Below, piece by piece: positions 15,402 to 23,513 of a DNA stretch of 46,931 bases; position 1 is the first letter of the stretch, and each line of letters begins with the position of its first letter. The DNA comes from RGIG5579 sp045580105. GTDB taxonomy: Bacteria; Bacillota; Clostridia; Oscillospirales; SIG627. A program made the position numbers and the translations under genes. The notes below the pieces were generated by a model. The model was not told the origin of the DNA, made no database searches, and saw nothing but the letters and a program-made list of their open reading frames with translations. Where the stretch lies: positions 1 to 46,931 of the forward strand of contig JAZNNH010000063.1 of NCBI GenBank assembly GCA_045580105.1, in the 5' to 3' direction.

Positions 15402-16414
15402 TGAAAATACTTGCTTTTGAATCCTCCTGCGACGAAACTGCCGCCGCTGTGGTGGAAGACGGACGTCACGTTCTCTCGGACGTGGTTTTGTCCCAGATCG
15501 ACATTCATCACCGCTATGGCGGTGTCGTGCCGGAAATTGCCAGCCGCGCGCACACGGAAGCCATTTGCACGGTGTGCCAAAAAGCGTTGGACGAGGCAGG
15601 GCTGACCCTCGATTCGATCGATGCGATCGGAGTCACCAACCGCCCCGGACTGATCGGTGCACTTTTGGTGGGAGTCAATTTTGCCAAATCTTTGGCGTTT
15701 TCCAAGCAGTTACCCTTGATCCCCGTCAATCATATTGAGGGTCACATTGCCGCCCTTTATTTGCAATATCCGGATTTGGAGCCGCCTTTTTTGGCGATGG
15801 TCATCAGCGGCGGACACACGTCTTTGGTGGAAGTGAAGGGCTACACCGCCTTTTCTTTGATCGGCGCGACGCGCGACGATGCCGCCGGTGAAGCGTTTGA
15901 CAAGGCAGGACGCGTGATTGGAATCGGATACCCCGGCGGAAAAGAAATGGACCGTCTGGCATCTTTGGGAAACCCCGATGCCTTCCCCTTCCCTCCTGCT
16001 GCCATTCGGGATCACGATTTTGACTTCACCTTTTCCGGCTTAAAAACGGCGGTGATCAATTTCGTTCACAACAAGAAGCAATGCGGAGAAGAGGTCGTCC
16101 CCGAAGACCTTGCCGCCTCGTTTACCAAAGCCGTTTGCAGTGGCATCGCATCCCGCTTAGAACACGCACTGCGCGCCTATCCGCACAAAAAGCTGGCGCT
16201 CGCGGGGGGCGTTTCTGCCAACTCGCACATTCGAAAGACGGCGCAGGCAGTCTGTGAATCGTGCGGCGCCAAGCTGTATTTGCCGCCGATCTCGCTTTGC
16301 GGCGACAACGGCGCGATGATTGCCGCGCAGGCCTTTTACAACTATCAGGCGGGAATGGCGGCGGATGAAAGCTTGAACGCCTACGCCACAAGTCCCTTTA
16401 ACTTCAAATTTTAA
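15401..16414 (+). CDS. tsaD: tRNA N6-adenosine threonylcarbamoyltransferase TsaD
   Basis: A 337-residue ASKHA-fold enzyme that makes t6A37 in ANN-decoding tRNAs, working with TsaB, TsaE and TsaC. It begins MKILAFESSCDETAAAVVEDG; the metal-binding HxxxH (HIEGH) places His111 and His115; GGHTSLVEV, GEAFDKAGRVIG and SGLKTAV follow in order, and the C-terminal metal Asp lies in LCGDNGAMIA. Length and order are canonical. The other t6A genes are not in the window. After its stop comes an unusual stretch of DnaA-box-like sequences instead of a standard terminator. Confidence 0.98.
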   Translation: MKILAFESSCDETAAAVVEDGRHVLSDVVLSQIDIHHRYGGVVPEIASRAHTEAICTVCQKALDEAGLTLDSIDAIGVTNRPGLIGALLVGVNFAKSLAFSKQLPLIPVNHIEGHIAALYLQYPDLEPPFLAMVISGGHTSLVEVKGYTAFSLIGATRDDAAGEAFDKAGRVIGIGYPGGKEMDRLASLGNPDAFPFPPAAIRDHDFDFTFSGLKTAVINFVHNKKQCGEEVVPEDLAASFTKAVCSGIASRLEHALRAYPHKKLALAGGVSANSHIRKTAQAVCESCGAKLYLPPISLCGDNGAMIAAQAFYNYQAGMAADESLNAYATSPFNFKF

Positions 16415-16417
16415 AGA

Positions 16418-16551
16418 TGGAAAAAACGTTTTCCACAGCAAATTGTGAAAAACTCTGTGGAATATGTGAAAAAGCCCGATAAAATCGCACTTTTTTCCAC
16501 TTTCTCAGCGCAAAACCTTGTGGACAATGTGAAAAGCGGCATCTTTTCACA
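16418..16551. other. Cluster of DnaA-box-like nonamers and a 9-bp inverted repeat
   Basis: Between the convergent tsaD and DUF6062 genes lie three sequences close to the DnaA box TTATCCACA: TTTTCCACA (16429-16437), TGTGGAATA read on the opposite strand (about 16455-16463) and TGTGGACAA, also reversed (about 16520-16528). The last two are embedded in longer direct repeats, TGTGGAATATGTGAAAAAGC and TGTGGACAATGTGAAAAGC. The block contains hairpins: TGGAAAA/TTTTCCA (16418-16435) and TGTGAAAAG/CTTTTCACA (16528-16551, loop CGGCAT). No T-tailed terminator was found for either gene. May be a DnaA-binding locus or a degenerate hairpin element. Confidence 0.4.
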
Positions 16552-16573
16552 CGGCACAAAATTTGCCGCGGAT

Positions 16574-17284
16574 TTACTCGTTTTCCTCTTTCGTTTCGGG
16601 CAAACTGCTCTCTCCCGAAAGAAAACGGATGGCTCTTTCGACCGAATCTCTTGCGTTGCCCCAAGGTTCTTTTTGATACCGATAATCGAATTTTTTGCAA
16701 AAATGAGAAATGTCGCCCTTTAATTCATCCAGATATTTCATCTCAACGCCTTGCGCGGCGTCCAGAAAATCGGGAAGACGTTTTTTGTTGATAAAAAGCT
16801 TTGCCGTTTTGAGAAAACGGGTGTAGCACGGCAAACAAAAATAGGTCTGCTGTTCCATTTTGCGGCGGAACTCGATATCCATATCCCAAAGCAGGCAAGC
16901 CGTTTCAAACATTTTCCCCCAATGAAACTCCACTCTTTCACACACGTAGCAGGTTTTGCAGAAGGAGTCGGCTTGCTCCGAAACGGTGCCGACTTTTTCC
17001 TTTAAACTCAGTTTCGGGGTGGCACATTCCTTGCGGATCACGTCCAAATGACTTTCGAGCATCAAAGCCAAAGGCAAGCGCTTTTGGGCATCGTACATCT
17101 GATGGAAGTGGTGACCGCAGAATCCTTTTTCATTGGTTTGAATTCGAATATCCGGCTCCATCATGGAAGCGCCCAGAATCAAATCGATTTCATTTGCCTC
17201 CAGTTTTTCTCTCATCCGACAAAAGGGGCAAGAGCCGGTTTCGTCAAATGCCTCGTTCACGGGAATGGTATATATTTTTTCCAT
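16574..17284 (-). CDS. DUF6062-like cysteine-rich protein
   Basis: A 236-residue soluble protein beginning MEKIYTIPVNEAFDETGSCPFC. Paired cysteines occur as CPFC (about 19-22), C-G-H-H near 55, CKTCYVC (about 109-115) and FCLPC near 148, interspersed with SMMEPDIRIQTNEKGFCGHHF, which I associate with the DUF6062 family of Clostridia. The C/H pairs suggest metal binding, but no function is known. The rest is helical and charged. ATG 17284 follows AAGGAG by 7 bases; an upstream in-frame start would add a non-conserved leader. Transcribed divergently from the methyltransferase gene; convergent with tsaD. Confidence 0.8.
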   Translation of the reverse strand: MEKIYTIPVNEAFDETGSCPFCRMREKLEANEIDLILGASMMEPDIRIQTNEKGFCGHHFHQMYDAQKRLPLALMLESHLDVIRKECATPKLSLKEKVGTVSEQADSFCKTCYVCERVEFHWGKMFETACLLWDMDIEFRRKMEQQTYFCLPCYTRFLKTAKLFINKKRLPDFLDAAQGVEMKYLDELKGDISHFCKKFDYRYQKEPWGNARDSVERAIRFLSGESSLPETKEENE

Positions 17285-17380
17285 AGCATTCTCCTTCGTA
17301 TCATCTTCTATCATCCTAACACAATTCCTCGTCTTTTTCAAGTCGGCGGATGAGGAAAATCAAGAAGAAAGGACCAAAAC

Positions 17381-18109
17381 ATGGCAAAGGTTCTTCAAGC
17401 GATAGATGCGACGCATCAGCTTTATCAGTATACCGACGGTTTTTCCTTCGGGACGGACGCGGTTCTTCTGTCCGGCTTTATCCGCTGTCGCAAAAACAGC
17501 GTAGGCGTGGAGCTGGGAACGGGAACCGGAATCATTCCCATCCTGCTTTCCATCCACAAAGAATTTAAAAAAATCCACGCGCTGGAAATCCAGAGCGAAT
17601 ACGCCGATCTTGCACGCGAAAATCTTGCGCTTGGCGGCTTTTCGGACAAGGTAGAGGTCATACAAGGAGATCTGAAAGAAGCCGCGCGCCTTGTGCCCTG
17701 CCCTTGTGATTTCGTGTTTTCCAATCCCCCGTACATGAAAAAGGAATCGGGAAAGGTCAACGACAATGAAAAGAAACGCATTGCGCGGCACGAGCTTTTT
17801 TGCGATATTTTCGACGTCTGCCGCGCCGCCGCCTCGCTCTTGCAGGACAAAGGTGATTTTTTCTGCGTGTACCGTCTTTGCCGAATGGCGGAGCTGTTTG
17901 ATGCGATGCGAAGCGTGGATCTCGAACCGAAAAATTTGGTGCTGATTACCCCCACACCCGACAGCGAGCCGAGTTTGATTTTGGTGCGCGCCGTCAAGGG
18001 AGCAAAACCGGATTTGAAAACGCGCCCTGTGTTTGTGATCCAAAATCAAAACGGGCAGAAAACAAAAGAATGCCAAGCACTCTACGACACCGGCATTCTG
18101 GAATATTAG
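17381..18109 (+). CDS. TrmN6-like tRNA1(Val) adenine-N6 methyltransferase
   Basis: A 242-residue class I SAM-dependent methyltransferase. Motif I GVELGTGTGIIPILLS binds SAM, an acidic E at the end of strand 2 (HALEIQSEY) follows, and the catalytic N-P-P-Y is at 115-118 (FSNPPYMKK), typical of N6-adenine methylation. The N-terminal YQYTDGFSFGTDAVLLSGF is the signature of the TrmN6/YabB group that modifies A37 of tRNA1(Val). Length fits (about 245). ATG 17381 has AAAGGA at 7 bases. A lipoprotein gene follows within 8 bases. Confidence 0.9.
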   Translation: MAKVLQAIDATHQLYQYTDGFSFGTDAVLLSGFIRCRKNSVGVELGTGTGIIPILLSIHKEFKKIHALEIQSEYADLARENLALGGFSDKVEVIQGDLKEAARLVPCPCDFVFSNPPYMKKESGKVNDNEKKRIARHELFCDIFDVCRAAASLLQDKGDFFCVYRLCRMAELFDAMRSVDLEPKNLVLITPTPDSEPSLILVRAVKGAKPDLKTRPVFVIQNQNGQKTKECQALYDTGILEY

Positions 18110-18117
18110 GAGAAGAA

Positions 18118-18717
18118 ATGAAAAAGGTATTTCTCTGTGCGCTCGCCCTCGCCCTCTTTCTCTCCTCCTGTACGCAGCCGCAAGACAAGGTTCCCTTGGC
18201 GAGTCAGGTCATAACGCGCGTCAAGGAAAATCAAGCCCTTCTCCTATCTTGCGTGGAAGAAATGAAAGCGTTCGGGCAAGAGAGGATCTACGTGGCGATG
18301 GAAGAGCCGAAAAAGAAGAAAGACGAAAAAGAAACCACCGAAGAGCCGAACAAAACGCTTGAAAAGCGCTTGGTTTCCTTTGAAAAAGAAAGCGATGACC
18401 GAACCGAGATCGAGAACGAAATCTTACATCGCGCCATTGAAACGCTCGACATTGAAGTGATCTTTTTCCAGACCGCTTCCGATGCCAGACAATGCGTGAT
18501 CTTCAGTTTCACAAGAGAAAACGATGAGGGCGTGCAAAACGGCTTTTATTACTCCTTTGACACTCTGCCCTGCGCTTGGTGGGGAAGATCGGCGGATCTA
18601 AAACACAAAGAAAACCGCTGGATTCAGATGAACCAAAACGAAGACGCTTGGTATTATACGGTAAAGATCGAAAACAATTTCTACTACTTCGAAAAACAAG
18701 GATATTTATTGGCATAA
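18118..18717 (+). CDS. Lipoprotein of unknown function
   Basis: A 199-residue protein with a lipoprotein signal peptide (MKKVFLCALALALFLSSC; Cys18 in LSSC). The mature part contains a Lys/Glu-rich segment (about 60-90: EEPKKKKDEKETTEEP) and a C-terminal half with aromatic-rich strands (NGFYYSFDTLPCAWWG, NNFYYFEKQGYLLA). No family recognised. AGGAG is 5 bases before ATG 18118, 8 bases after the methyltransferase stop, so it shares that transcript. Terminated by a strong hairpin. Confidence 0.85.
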   Translation: MKKVFLCALALALFLSSCTQPQDKVPLASQVITRVKENQALLLSCVEEMKAFGQERIYVAMEEPKKKKDEKETTEEPNKTLEKRLVSFEKESDDRTEIENEILHRAIETLDIEVIFFQTASDARQCVIFSFTRENDEGVQNGFYYSFDTLPCAWWGRSADLKHKENRWIQMNQNEDAWYYTVKIENNFYYFEKQGYLLA

Positions 18718-18747
18718 AAAAACGGACAGAATTCTGTCCGTTTTTTT
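18717..18747. terminator. Bidirectional terminator
   Basis: GGACAGAATTCTGTCC palindrome flanked by A and T runs, between the convergent lipoprotein and C39-like peptidase genes; it overlaps the latter's stop codon. Confidence 0.9.
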
Positions 18748-19579
18748 ACGTGGGAGATGCGACCAACGCCTGCTTTCCCAATGTTTGATAACGTTTTTCC
18801 ACCAGTTCTTTCGGCCACGTTTCCAGTGTTCCGGTTTCGGGGTCGATGAGGGAATAATGCGTTTCATCGTAGCCGACCAGCACCATGCAGTGCTCGTTTT
18901 TGGGCCAGCGAAACAGCTTTCTGTTCGGCAAATACCAATCACTTTCATATAGAACCGATTTCATATTCCGCGTCACCCACACAAGAGTGGGTCTGTCGTT
19001 TGCAATCTGATCCCGGCATATTTTTTCCAGATCCGTTCCGGTCAAATCGGAGATCAAAAGCTCACCCGAAACTGCTTTTTCCATTGCTGTCCGAATCATG
19101 GGCGCCATACAACCGAAGGAATATTTCCCCGCTCTGGGATCTCCCACGAAGGTTTGATACGGATCGGGGCCGTAGACGGCGCCTCGTTTGAGATAAAAGC
19201 CATCCGGCTCTCTTTCTAAATAAACGTCCACGAAAGAATCCATGGAAACGTCTTTTCCCCAAAAATGAAGCACCATCACCGCACAGACACTCTCGCACCC
19301 GGTGGGAAAATCAGGATACTGGCAAAGCGCAGGGACGTTTTCAATCAAGTATGAAGTCGGCTCTTCCGCGGGCGGTTCGGTCTCCTCCCCCACGGTTTCG
19401 GGGATTTCTTTCCAGATCTCTTTGGTTTCCTGAGCCAAAAGATCTTCCCGAATTTTTTCATCGGGCGTCGGTATTTCTTGATCCAAAGGGAAGCAGCTTT
19501 GAGTTTGTCCCAAAGAAAACGGAAGAAGTGCAAAAAGAAACACAGGCACAAGCAAAAACAAACGAATTGCTGTTTTCAT
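18746..19579 (-). CDS. Secreted C39-like (bacteriocin-processing fold) cysteine peptidase domain protein
   Basis: A 277-residue exported protein. A signal peptide (about 1-24) and an acidic, proline-rich linker (35-75) precede a Peptidase_C39_2-like domain (about 78-265). The catalytic set is clear: Gln87 (oxyanion), Cys95 in PTGCESVCA, His230 in NEHCMVLVGYD and Asp246 in SLIDPETG. It is a stand-alone extracellular enzyme; it is not fused to an ABC transporter, so it is not a bacteriocin exporter of the PCAT type. Its substrate is unknown. It starts at ATG 19579 after AAAAGGAG and lies 34 bases downstream of the MATE stop, so they likely form an operon. Confidence 0.88.
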   Translation of the reverse strand: MKTAIRLFLLVPVFLFALLPFSLGQTQSCFPLDQEIPTPDEKIREDLLAQETKEIWKEIPETVGEETEPPAEEPTSYLIENVPALCQYPDFPTGCESVCAVMVLHFWGKDVSMDSFVDVYLEREPDGFYLKRGAVYGPDPYQTFVGDPRAGKYSFGCMAPMIRTAMEKAVSGELLISDLTGTDLEKICRDQIANDRPTLVWVTRNMKSVLYESDWYLPNRKLFRWPKNEHCMVLVGYDETHYSLIDPETGTLETWPKELVEKRYQTLGKQALVASPT

Positions 19580-19613
19580 CGTTTCTCTCCTTTTCTCAAT
19601 ACGGGAAGCTGTT

Positions 19614-20969
19614 TTACACACTTTCCAACTGTTTTAAAGTCCTGTTTAAAATGGCAGTGGAAATGATGAGCGTGATCGTATCCGCAACCAACTGGGTGCT
19701 CACCACGCCGTAAAGTCCGAAGAGGGCATTTAAAAGGAAGAGCAAGGGAATGTTCACAAGACCTTGACGGCAACCGGACAAGGTCAAGGATTCCGGACCT
19801 TTTCCCATCGCCTGAAGCGTAAACATCGCCAACAGATTATAGAACATCAGCGGGGTTGCAAGACAGCAAATCCGCAAGAAATTCTCACCAAAGGCAACGG
19901 TTGCCGGATCGGAAATAAAGAACGTTACGATCTGCTTGGCAAAAATTTCAAAGAACACGATACAAAGCAAGGCAAATCCGATTCCTGTCATGCGACAGGT
20001 CGAGATCACTTTTTTCATTCTCCGGTGGTTGCCGGAAGCAAAATTGTATGCGGCAAGGGGGATCATTCCCTGACAAAGTCCCATTCCCACGTTCAAAGGA
20101 AGCATATCGATTTTTTTTACAACGCCCAGTGCCGCCAATTCGACGTCACCGTAGGAGGAAGAAAGTTGATTTAAGAACATATTGGACAAACTGGCAAGGA
20201 ATGCACCCAAAAAGGAGGGAATTCCCGTTGCCATCACCTGTTTCCAATACGCCGCGCCGGAAACAAAATACCTGGGAGAAAGGGACAACACCGTCTTATT
20301 CTTAATAGATGCAATTACAAGTAGAAAATAGACCAAGCTGATCACATTGGAAATGCAGGTTGCCACGGCGGCACCAACTACCTCTTGTCCCGGTGGGAGC
20401 AAAACAAACATAAAGATCGGGTCGAGGATGATATTCAAAACACCGCCCAGCCCCAAACCGAAGCTGGCGTATCGGGCATAGCCCTCACTGCGCAAAAGGT
20501 GAGAAAGCGCCATGCTGAGCGTGGCGGGGATGCCGCCTACGATGACGACCCACTTGGTGTAGCTGACCGCATAGGGATAGGTATTGACGCTGGCACCGAC
20601 CATGGTCAAAACCGGTCGCATAAAGAACAGGCACACCATAGAATAAACCAAGGTAATCAAAATCGTGCCGTAAAAGCTAAAGGACGAAACCTTTTTCACC
20701 TCGGACGCTTGATTTTTTCCAAGCAAACGCGAAATGAGGGTTCCGCCGCCCACGCCGAACAAATTCGAAAGGGCATTCATCACAAAGACAAGGACAAACG
20801 CCAAGGTCGAAGCGGCAACCTTATAGGGGTCTTCCGTTTTGCCGATAAAATACGTATCGGCAAGACTGTAAATCATACTGATCAACTGGCTGATGATGGT
20901 GGGAATGGCAAGAGTCGCCAGCGCTTTCGGCACCGGCATCGTTTCAAACAGTTCTTTCTTTTTATCCAT
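19614..20969 (-). CDS. MATE-family multidrug/cation efflux transporter
   Basis: A 451-residue inner-membrane transporter with 12 predicted helices in two halves, exchanging cations for drugs or metabolites. The N-terminus reads MPVPKALATLAIPTIISQLISMIYSLAD, the standard MATE start with the polar pocket in helix 1; YFIG, FGVGGGTLISRLLG (loop 2-3 signature) and PLNVGMGLCQGMIPLAAYN in the second half support the DinF/VmrA-like branch. Substrate unknown. An AAAGGATT motif is rather far (about 14 bases) from ATG 20969, so initiation may be modest. Confidence 0.95.
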   Translation of the reverse strand: MDKKKELFETMPVPKALATLAIPTIISQLISMIYSLADTYFIGKTEDPYKVAASTLAFVLVFVMNALSNLFGVGGGTLISRLLGKNQASEVKKVSSFSFYGTILITLVYSMVCLFFMRPVLTMVGASVNTYPYAVSYTKWVVIVGGIPATLSMALSHLLRSEGYARYASFGLGLGGVLNIILDPIFMFVLLPPGQEVVGAAVATCISNVISLVYFLLVIASIKNKTVLSLSPRYFVSGAAYWKQVMATGIPSFLGAFLASLSNMFLNQLSSSYGDVELAALGVVKKIDMLPLNVGMGLCQGMIPLAAYNFASGNHRRMKKVISTCRMTGIGFALLCIVFFEIFAKQIVTFFISDPATVAFGENFLRICCLATPLMFYNLLAMFTLQAMGKGPESLTLSGCRQGLVNIPLLFLLNALFGLYGVVSTQLVADTITLIISTAILNRTLKQLESV

Positions 20970-21009
20970 TTTTCGGATTCTAATCCTTTCTCTCTACAAA
21001 ACAAAACGT

Positions 21010-21038
21010 ATTATAACACAAATCAGGTCACCTTTCAA
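21010..21038 (-). promoter_or_regulatory. Promoter of the MATE-C39 operon
   Basis: TTGAAA (21033-21038) and TATAAT (21010-21015), 17-base spacer, on the minus strand, 41 bases before the start. Confidence 0.75.
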
Positions 21039-21106
21039 CAAAAAAAGAAAAAGAAGCTTTTTCTTCTTTCCGAACCTCCGTTTGCAAGCCCGTCATTTTT
21101 GAAAAA

Positions 21107-21126
21107 AATTCTAAAATTTTAGAATT
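21107..21126. promoter_or_regulatory. 20-bp perfect palindrome upstream of the aminotransferase gene
   Basis: AATTCTAAAATTTTAGAATT at 21107-21126 is a perfect inverted repeat 27 bases before the -35 box. It may be an operator; no regulator is assigned. Confidence 0.4.
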
Positions 21127-21152
21127 TGACAAAAATATTTTCGGTTTTGCTC

Positions 21153-21181
21153 TTGCAAAATCATATATTTTGTGGTAGAAT
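21153..21181 (+). promoter_or_regulatory. Promoter of the aminotransferase gene
   Basis: TTGCAA (21153-21158) and TAGAAT (21176-21181) with 17-base spacer, 48 bases before the ATG. A TTGACA at 21126-21131 next to the palindrome lacks a matching -10. Confidence 0.6.
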
Positions 21182-21229
21182 AAGTGAAAATGATTTTGAA
21201 ACAGTAGTTTTTATGGAAAGGCACGTATT

Positions 21230-22450
21230 ATGAACAATTCCGGTATTTCCGACAAGCTTACTTTGGTTCATTCCGACATCCGCGGTCCCGTCTATGAAGA
21301 AGCGCTTCGCATGCAAGCAGCAGGGAAAAAGGTGTTGAAACTCAACACGGGAAATCCCGCTTCGTTTGGGTTCACCATGCCCGAAAGCGTAAAGCGCGCG
21401 CTGACGGAGGGGATCGACGATGCGGTGGCATACTGCGATCTGAGAGGAATGCCCCAGGCACGCGATTCCATTCTTGCTTATCACCGTTCCAAGGGCATCG
21501 CCGATTTGGAAACGGACGATATTTTTCTGACCAACGGAGTCAGCGAAGGCGTTCAGATGGTGTGTTTGTCGTATCTGAACTACGGAGATGAAATTCTGCT
21601 TCCCTCTCCCAACTATTCCCTTTGGGAAAACTGCGCCCATCTGGCAGGGGCAAAGCCCGTGTTTTACAACTGTGTGGAAGAGAACGGCTGGATGCCGGAC
21701 GTCGAGGATCTGAGAAACAAAATTACAAAGAAAACCCGCGCCATTCTCATCATCAGCCCGAACAACCCCACCGGTGCGGTCTATTCCAAAGAGCTTTTAG
21801 AAGAAATTGTTTCCGTTGCCAGAGAACACCATCTTGCCATTTTTTCCGATGAAATTTACGACCGTCTTGTCATGGATTCTCTTACTGCCCACTCCCCCGC
21901 CGCCATGGCGCCGGATCTGCTTTGCGTGACCTTTAACGGTCTTTCCAAATCGCACATCGTTTGCGGATTTCGATGCGGCTGGATGGTCATCTCCGGTCCG
22001 AAAGAGAGCCGCACACCGCTGAACGAGGCGATCACCAAGCTTTGTTCGATGCGCCTTTGCTCGAACGCCTTGGCACAGCTCGTCGTTCCCGCCGCTCTGG
22101 AAGATTCCGCTTCTACCAAAGCAATGCTTCTGCCCGGCGGACGGCTTTACGAACAGAGAGAAGCAACCTGCTCCGTTCTCGAAAAAATCGACGGGGTTTC
22201 CTTTGTGAAAAACAAGGCCGCGTTCTACCTGTTTCCGAAATTGGACAAGGAAAAATTCAACATCAAGGACGATCAGCAGTTTGCCCTTGATCTGCTTCAC
22301 GCCAAAAATCTTCTTATCATCCCCAGTTCCGGCTTCGGCTGGACAGAAAACGATCATTTCCGCATCGTAATGCTTCCGGAAAAGGAAATCCTGCGATCGG
22401 CAATGGAAGATCTGGGTGATTTTCTTTCCGATTACAAACAAAAGCCGTAA
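21230..22450 (+). CDS. Pyridoxal-phosphate aminotransferase (AlaA-like, class I/II)
   Basis: A 406-residue fold-type I aminotransferase. Substrate-binding N-terminus SDIRGPVYEEALRMQAAGKKVLKLNTGNP, the PLP aspartate/asparagine motif SPNNPTGAVY, Tyr in DEIYDRL, the Schiff-base Lys240 in NGLSKSH and FRCGWMV after it are typical of the alanine-transaminase AlaA/AspC-like group. AlaA makes alanine from pyruvate and glutamate, but broad-range members exist. ATG 21230 has GGAAAGG 8 bases upstream. It is monocistronic between its own promoter and a strong terminator. Confidence 0.93.
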   Translation: MNNSGISDKLTLVHSDIRGPVYEEALRMQAAGKKVLKLNTGNPASFGFTMPESVKRALTEGIDDAVAYCDLRGMPQARDSILAYHRSKGIADLETDDIFLTNGVSEGVQMVCLSYLNYGDEILLPSPNYSLWENCAHLAGAKPVFYNCVEENGWMPDVEDLRNKITKKTRAILIISPNNPTGAVYSKELLEEIVSVAREHHLAIFSDEIYDRLVMDSLTAHSPAAMAPDLLCVTFNGLSKSHIVCGFRCGWMVISGPKESRTPLNEAITKLCSMRLCSNALAQLVVPAALEDSASTKAMLLPGGRLYEQREATCSVLEKIDGVSFVKNKAAFYLFPKLDKEKFNIKDDQQFALDLLHAKNLLIIPSSGFGWTENDHFRIVMLPEKEILRSAMEDLGDFLSDYKQKP

Positions 22451-22467
22451 TCAAAATGCAAAAAAAG

Positions 22468-22503
22468 AAAAAAGTCAGAGCGAAATTCGCTCTGACTTTT
22501 TTT
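22468..22503. terminator. Bidirectional terminator
   Basis: Long stem AAAGTCAGAGCGAA/TTCGCTCTGACTTT with A/T runs on each side, between the convergent aminotransferase and small membrane protein genes. Confidence 0.9.
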
Positions 22504-22507
22504 CTTG

Positions 22508-22894
22508 TTATGATTTCCAAAGGAAGAACGCACTTGCCCCCAAGCAAAGCGTGATGGCAATGCCGATCGGAGAAAGATAGCTTACGCCGTAAAGAAGGGG
22601 ACATAAGGAAAGCACGGTCGCTATCACAGAAAGGACAAGGGCTGTTTTCTTGATCTTCTTTTTTGCAAGACGAAGGTTCATAAGGCAGAAGATGACGAGA
22701 AAAACGGTCAAAACCGCGGTCAGCAAGGGAGAAAAATTGGCATAGCCGAACGGGATCGGGCTGAAATAGGAAAAGGTTTTCCGCCACGGTTCGCCTTCGG
22801 GATTGGCAAAGCGCAGAACAGCGCCCCAAGGAAGACATTCCAAGATCAGAGTGGCGAGTGCAAAAAATACTGAAAACCATTTCTTTGTTTTCAT
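22508..22894 (-). CDS. Small membrane protein of unknown function, four helices
   Basis: A 128-residue protein with four hydrophobic segments (about 5-30, 58-75, 83-100 and 103-124), a short polar loop with NPEGEPWRKTFSYFSP and a KKKIKK stretch between helices 2 and 3. No family recognised. ATG 22894 follows AAAGGAG by 7 bases. It lies downstream of rdgB, 45 bases away on the same strand. Confidence 0.8.
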   Translation of the reverse strand: MKTKKWFSVFFALATLILECLPWGAVLRFANPEGEPWRKTFSYFSPIPFGYANFSPLLTAVLTVFLVIFCLMNLRLAKKKIKKTALVLSVIATVLSLCPLLYGVSYLSPIGIAITLCLGASAFFLWKS

Positions 22895-22939
22895 CTATGG
22901 CTCCTTTCTTGCCATCGCTTGATTCAAAAGAATCGCGAT

Positions 22940-23512
22940 TTACAGCAATTCCAAAAGCGCTTCCAGGGCTTTGGCTCTGTGGCTGATTTTATTCTTTTCC
23001 TCGGCGGAAATTTCAGCAGCGGTACAGCCGTATTCCTCCAAGAAGAAATAGGGGTCGTATCCGAAGCCGCCGCTCCCGCGCGGATCATCCACAATCCTTC
23101 CGTTCATAAACCCTTGGGCGTGCTTTTCGCTGCCATCGGGAAAACAGATGGAAACGGCGCAGGCATAGTGCGCGTTACGATTCTTGACACCCTTTAATTT
23201 TTCCACGAGCAAGCGGTTATTCGCCTCATCATCTCCGTGTCTGCCGCAAAAGCGTGCAGAATAGATTCCGGGCGCACCGTCAAGGGCATCCACGCAAATC
23301 CCGCTGTCGTCCGCAAGGGCGGCACAGCCGGAAATCTGAGCAATTTCCTTTGCTTTCTTTTGGGCATTTTCCAAAAAGGTTTTGCCGTCTTCCACCGTTT
23401 CATGGTCGATTCCGGCTTCCTTCATCGAGATAATCTCATCGAATTTTTCTCCGAGAATAGCGCGAATCTCGCGCAGTTTTCCCGCGTTGCCGGACGCGAT
23501 GATCAGTTTCAT
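22940..23512 (-). CDS. rdgB: XTP/dITP diphosphatase RdgB (HAM1 family)
   Basis: A 190-residue nucleotide-sanitising pyrophosphatase that removes non-canonical purine triphosphates. It begins MKLIIASGNAGKLREIRAIL, with the conserved SGN/TxN-K start, ALADDSGICVDALDGAPGIYSARF in the middle and GGFGYDPYFF plus KNKISHRAKAL at the C-terminus; all key residues are in place. Start is 1 base after the glyA stop, so it is translated from the glyA transcript. Confidence 0.97.
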   Translation of the reverse strand: MKLIIASGNAGKLREIRAILGEKFDEIISMKEAGIDHETVEDGKTFLENAQKKAKEIAQISGCAALADDSGICVDALDGAPGIYSARFCGRHGDDEANNRLLVEKLKGVKNRNAHYACAVSICFPDGSEKHAQGFMNGRIVDDPRGSGGFGYDPYFFLEEYGCTAAEISAEEKNKISHRAKALEALLELL

Positions 23513-23513
23513 A

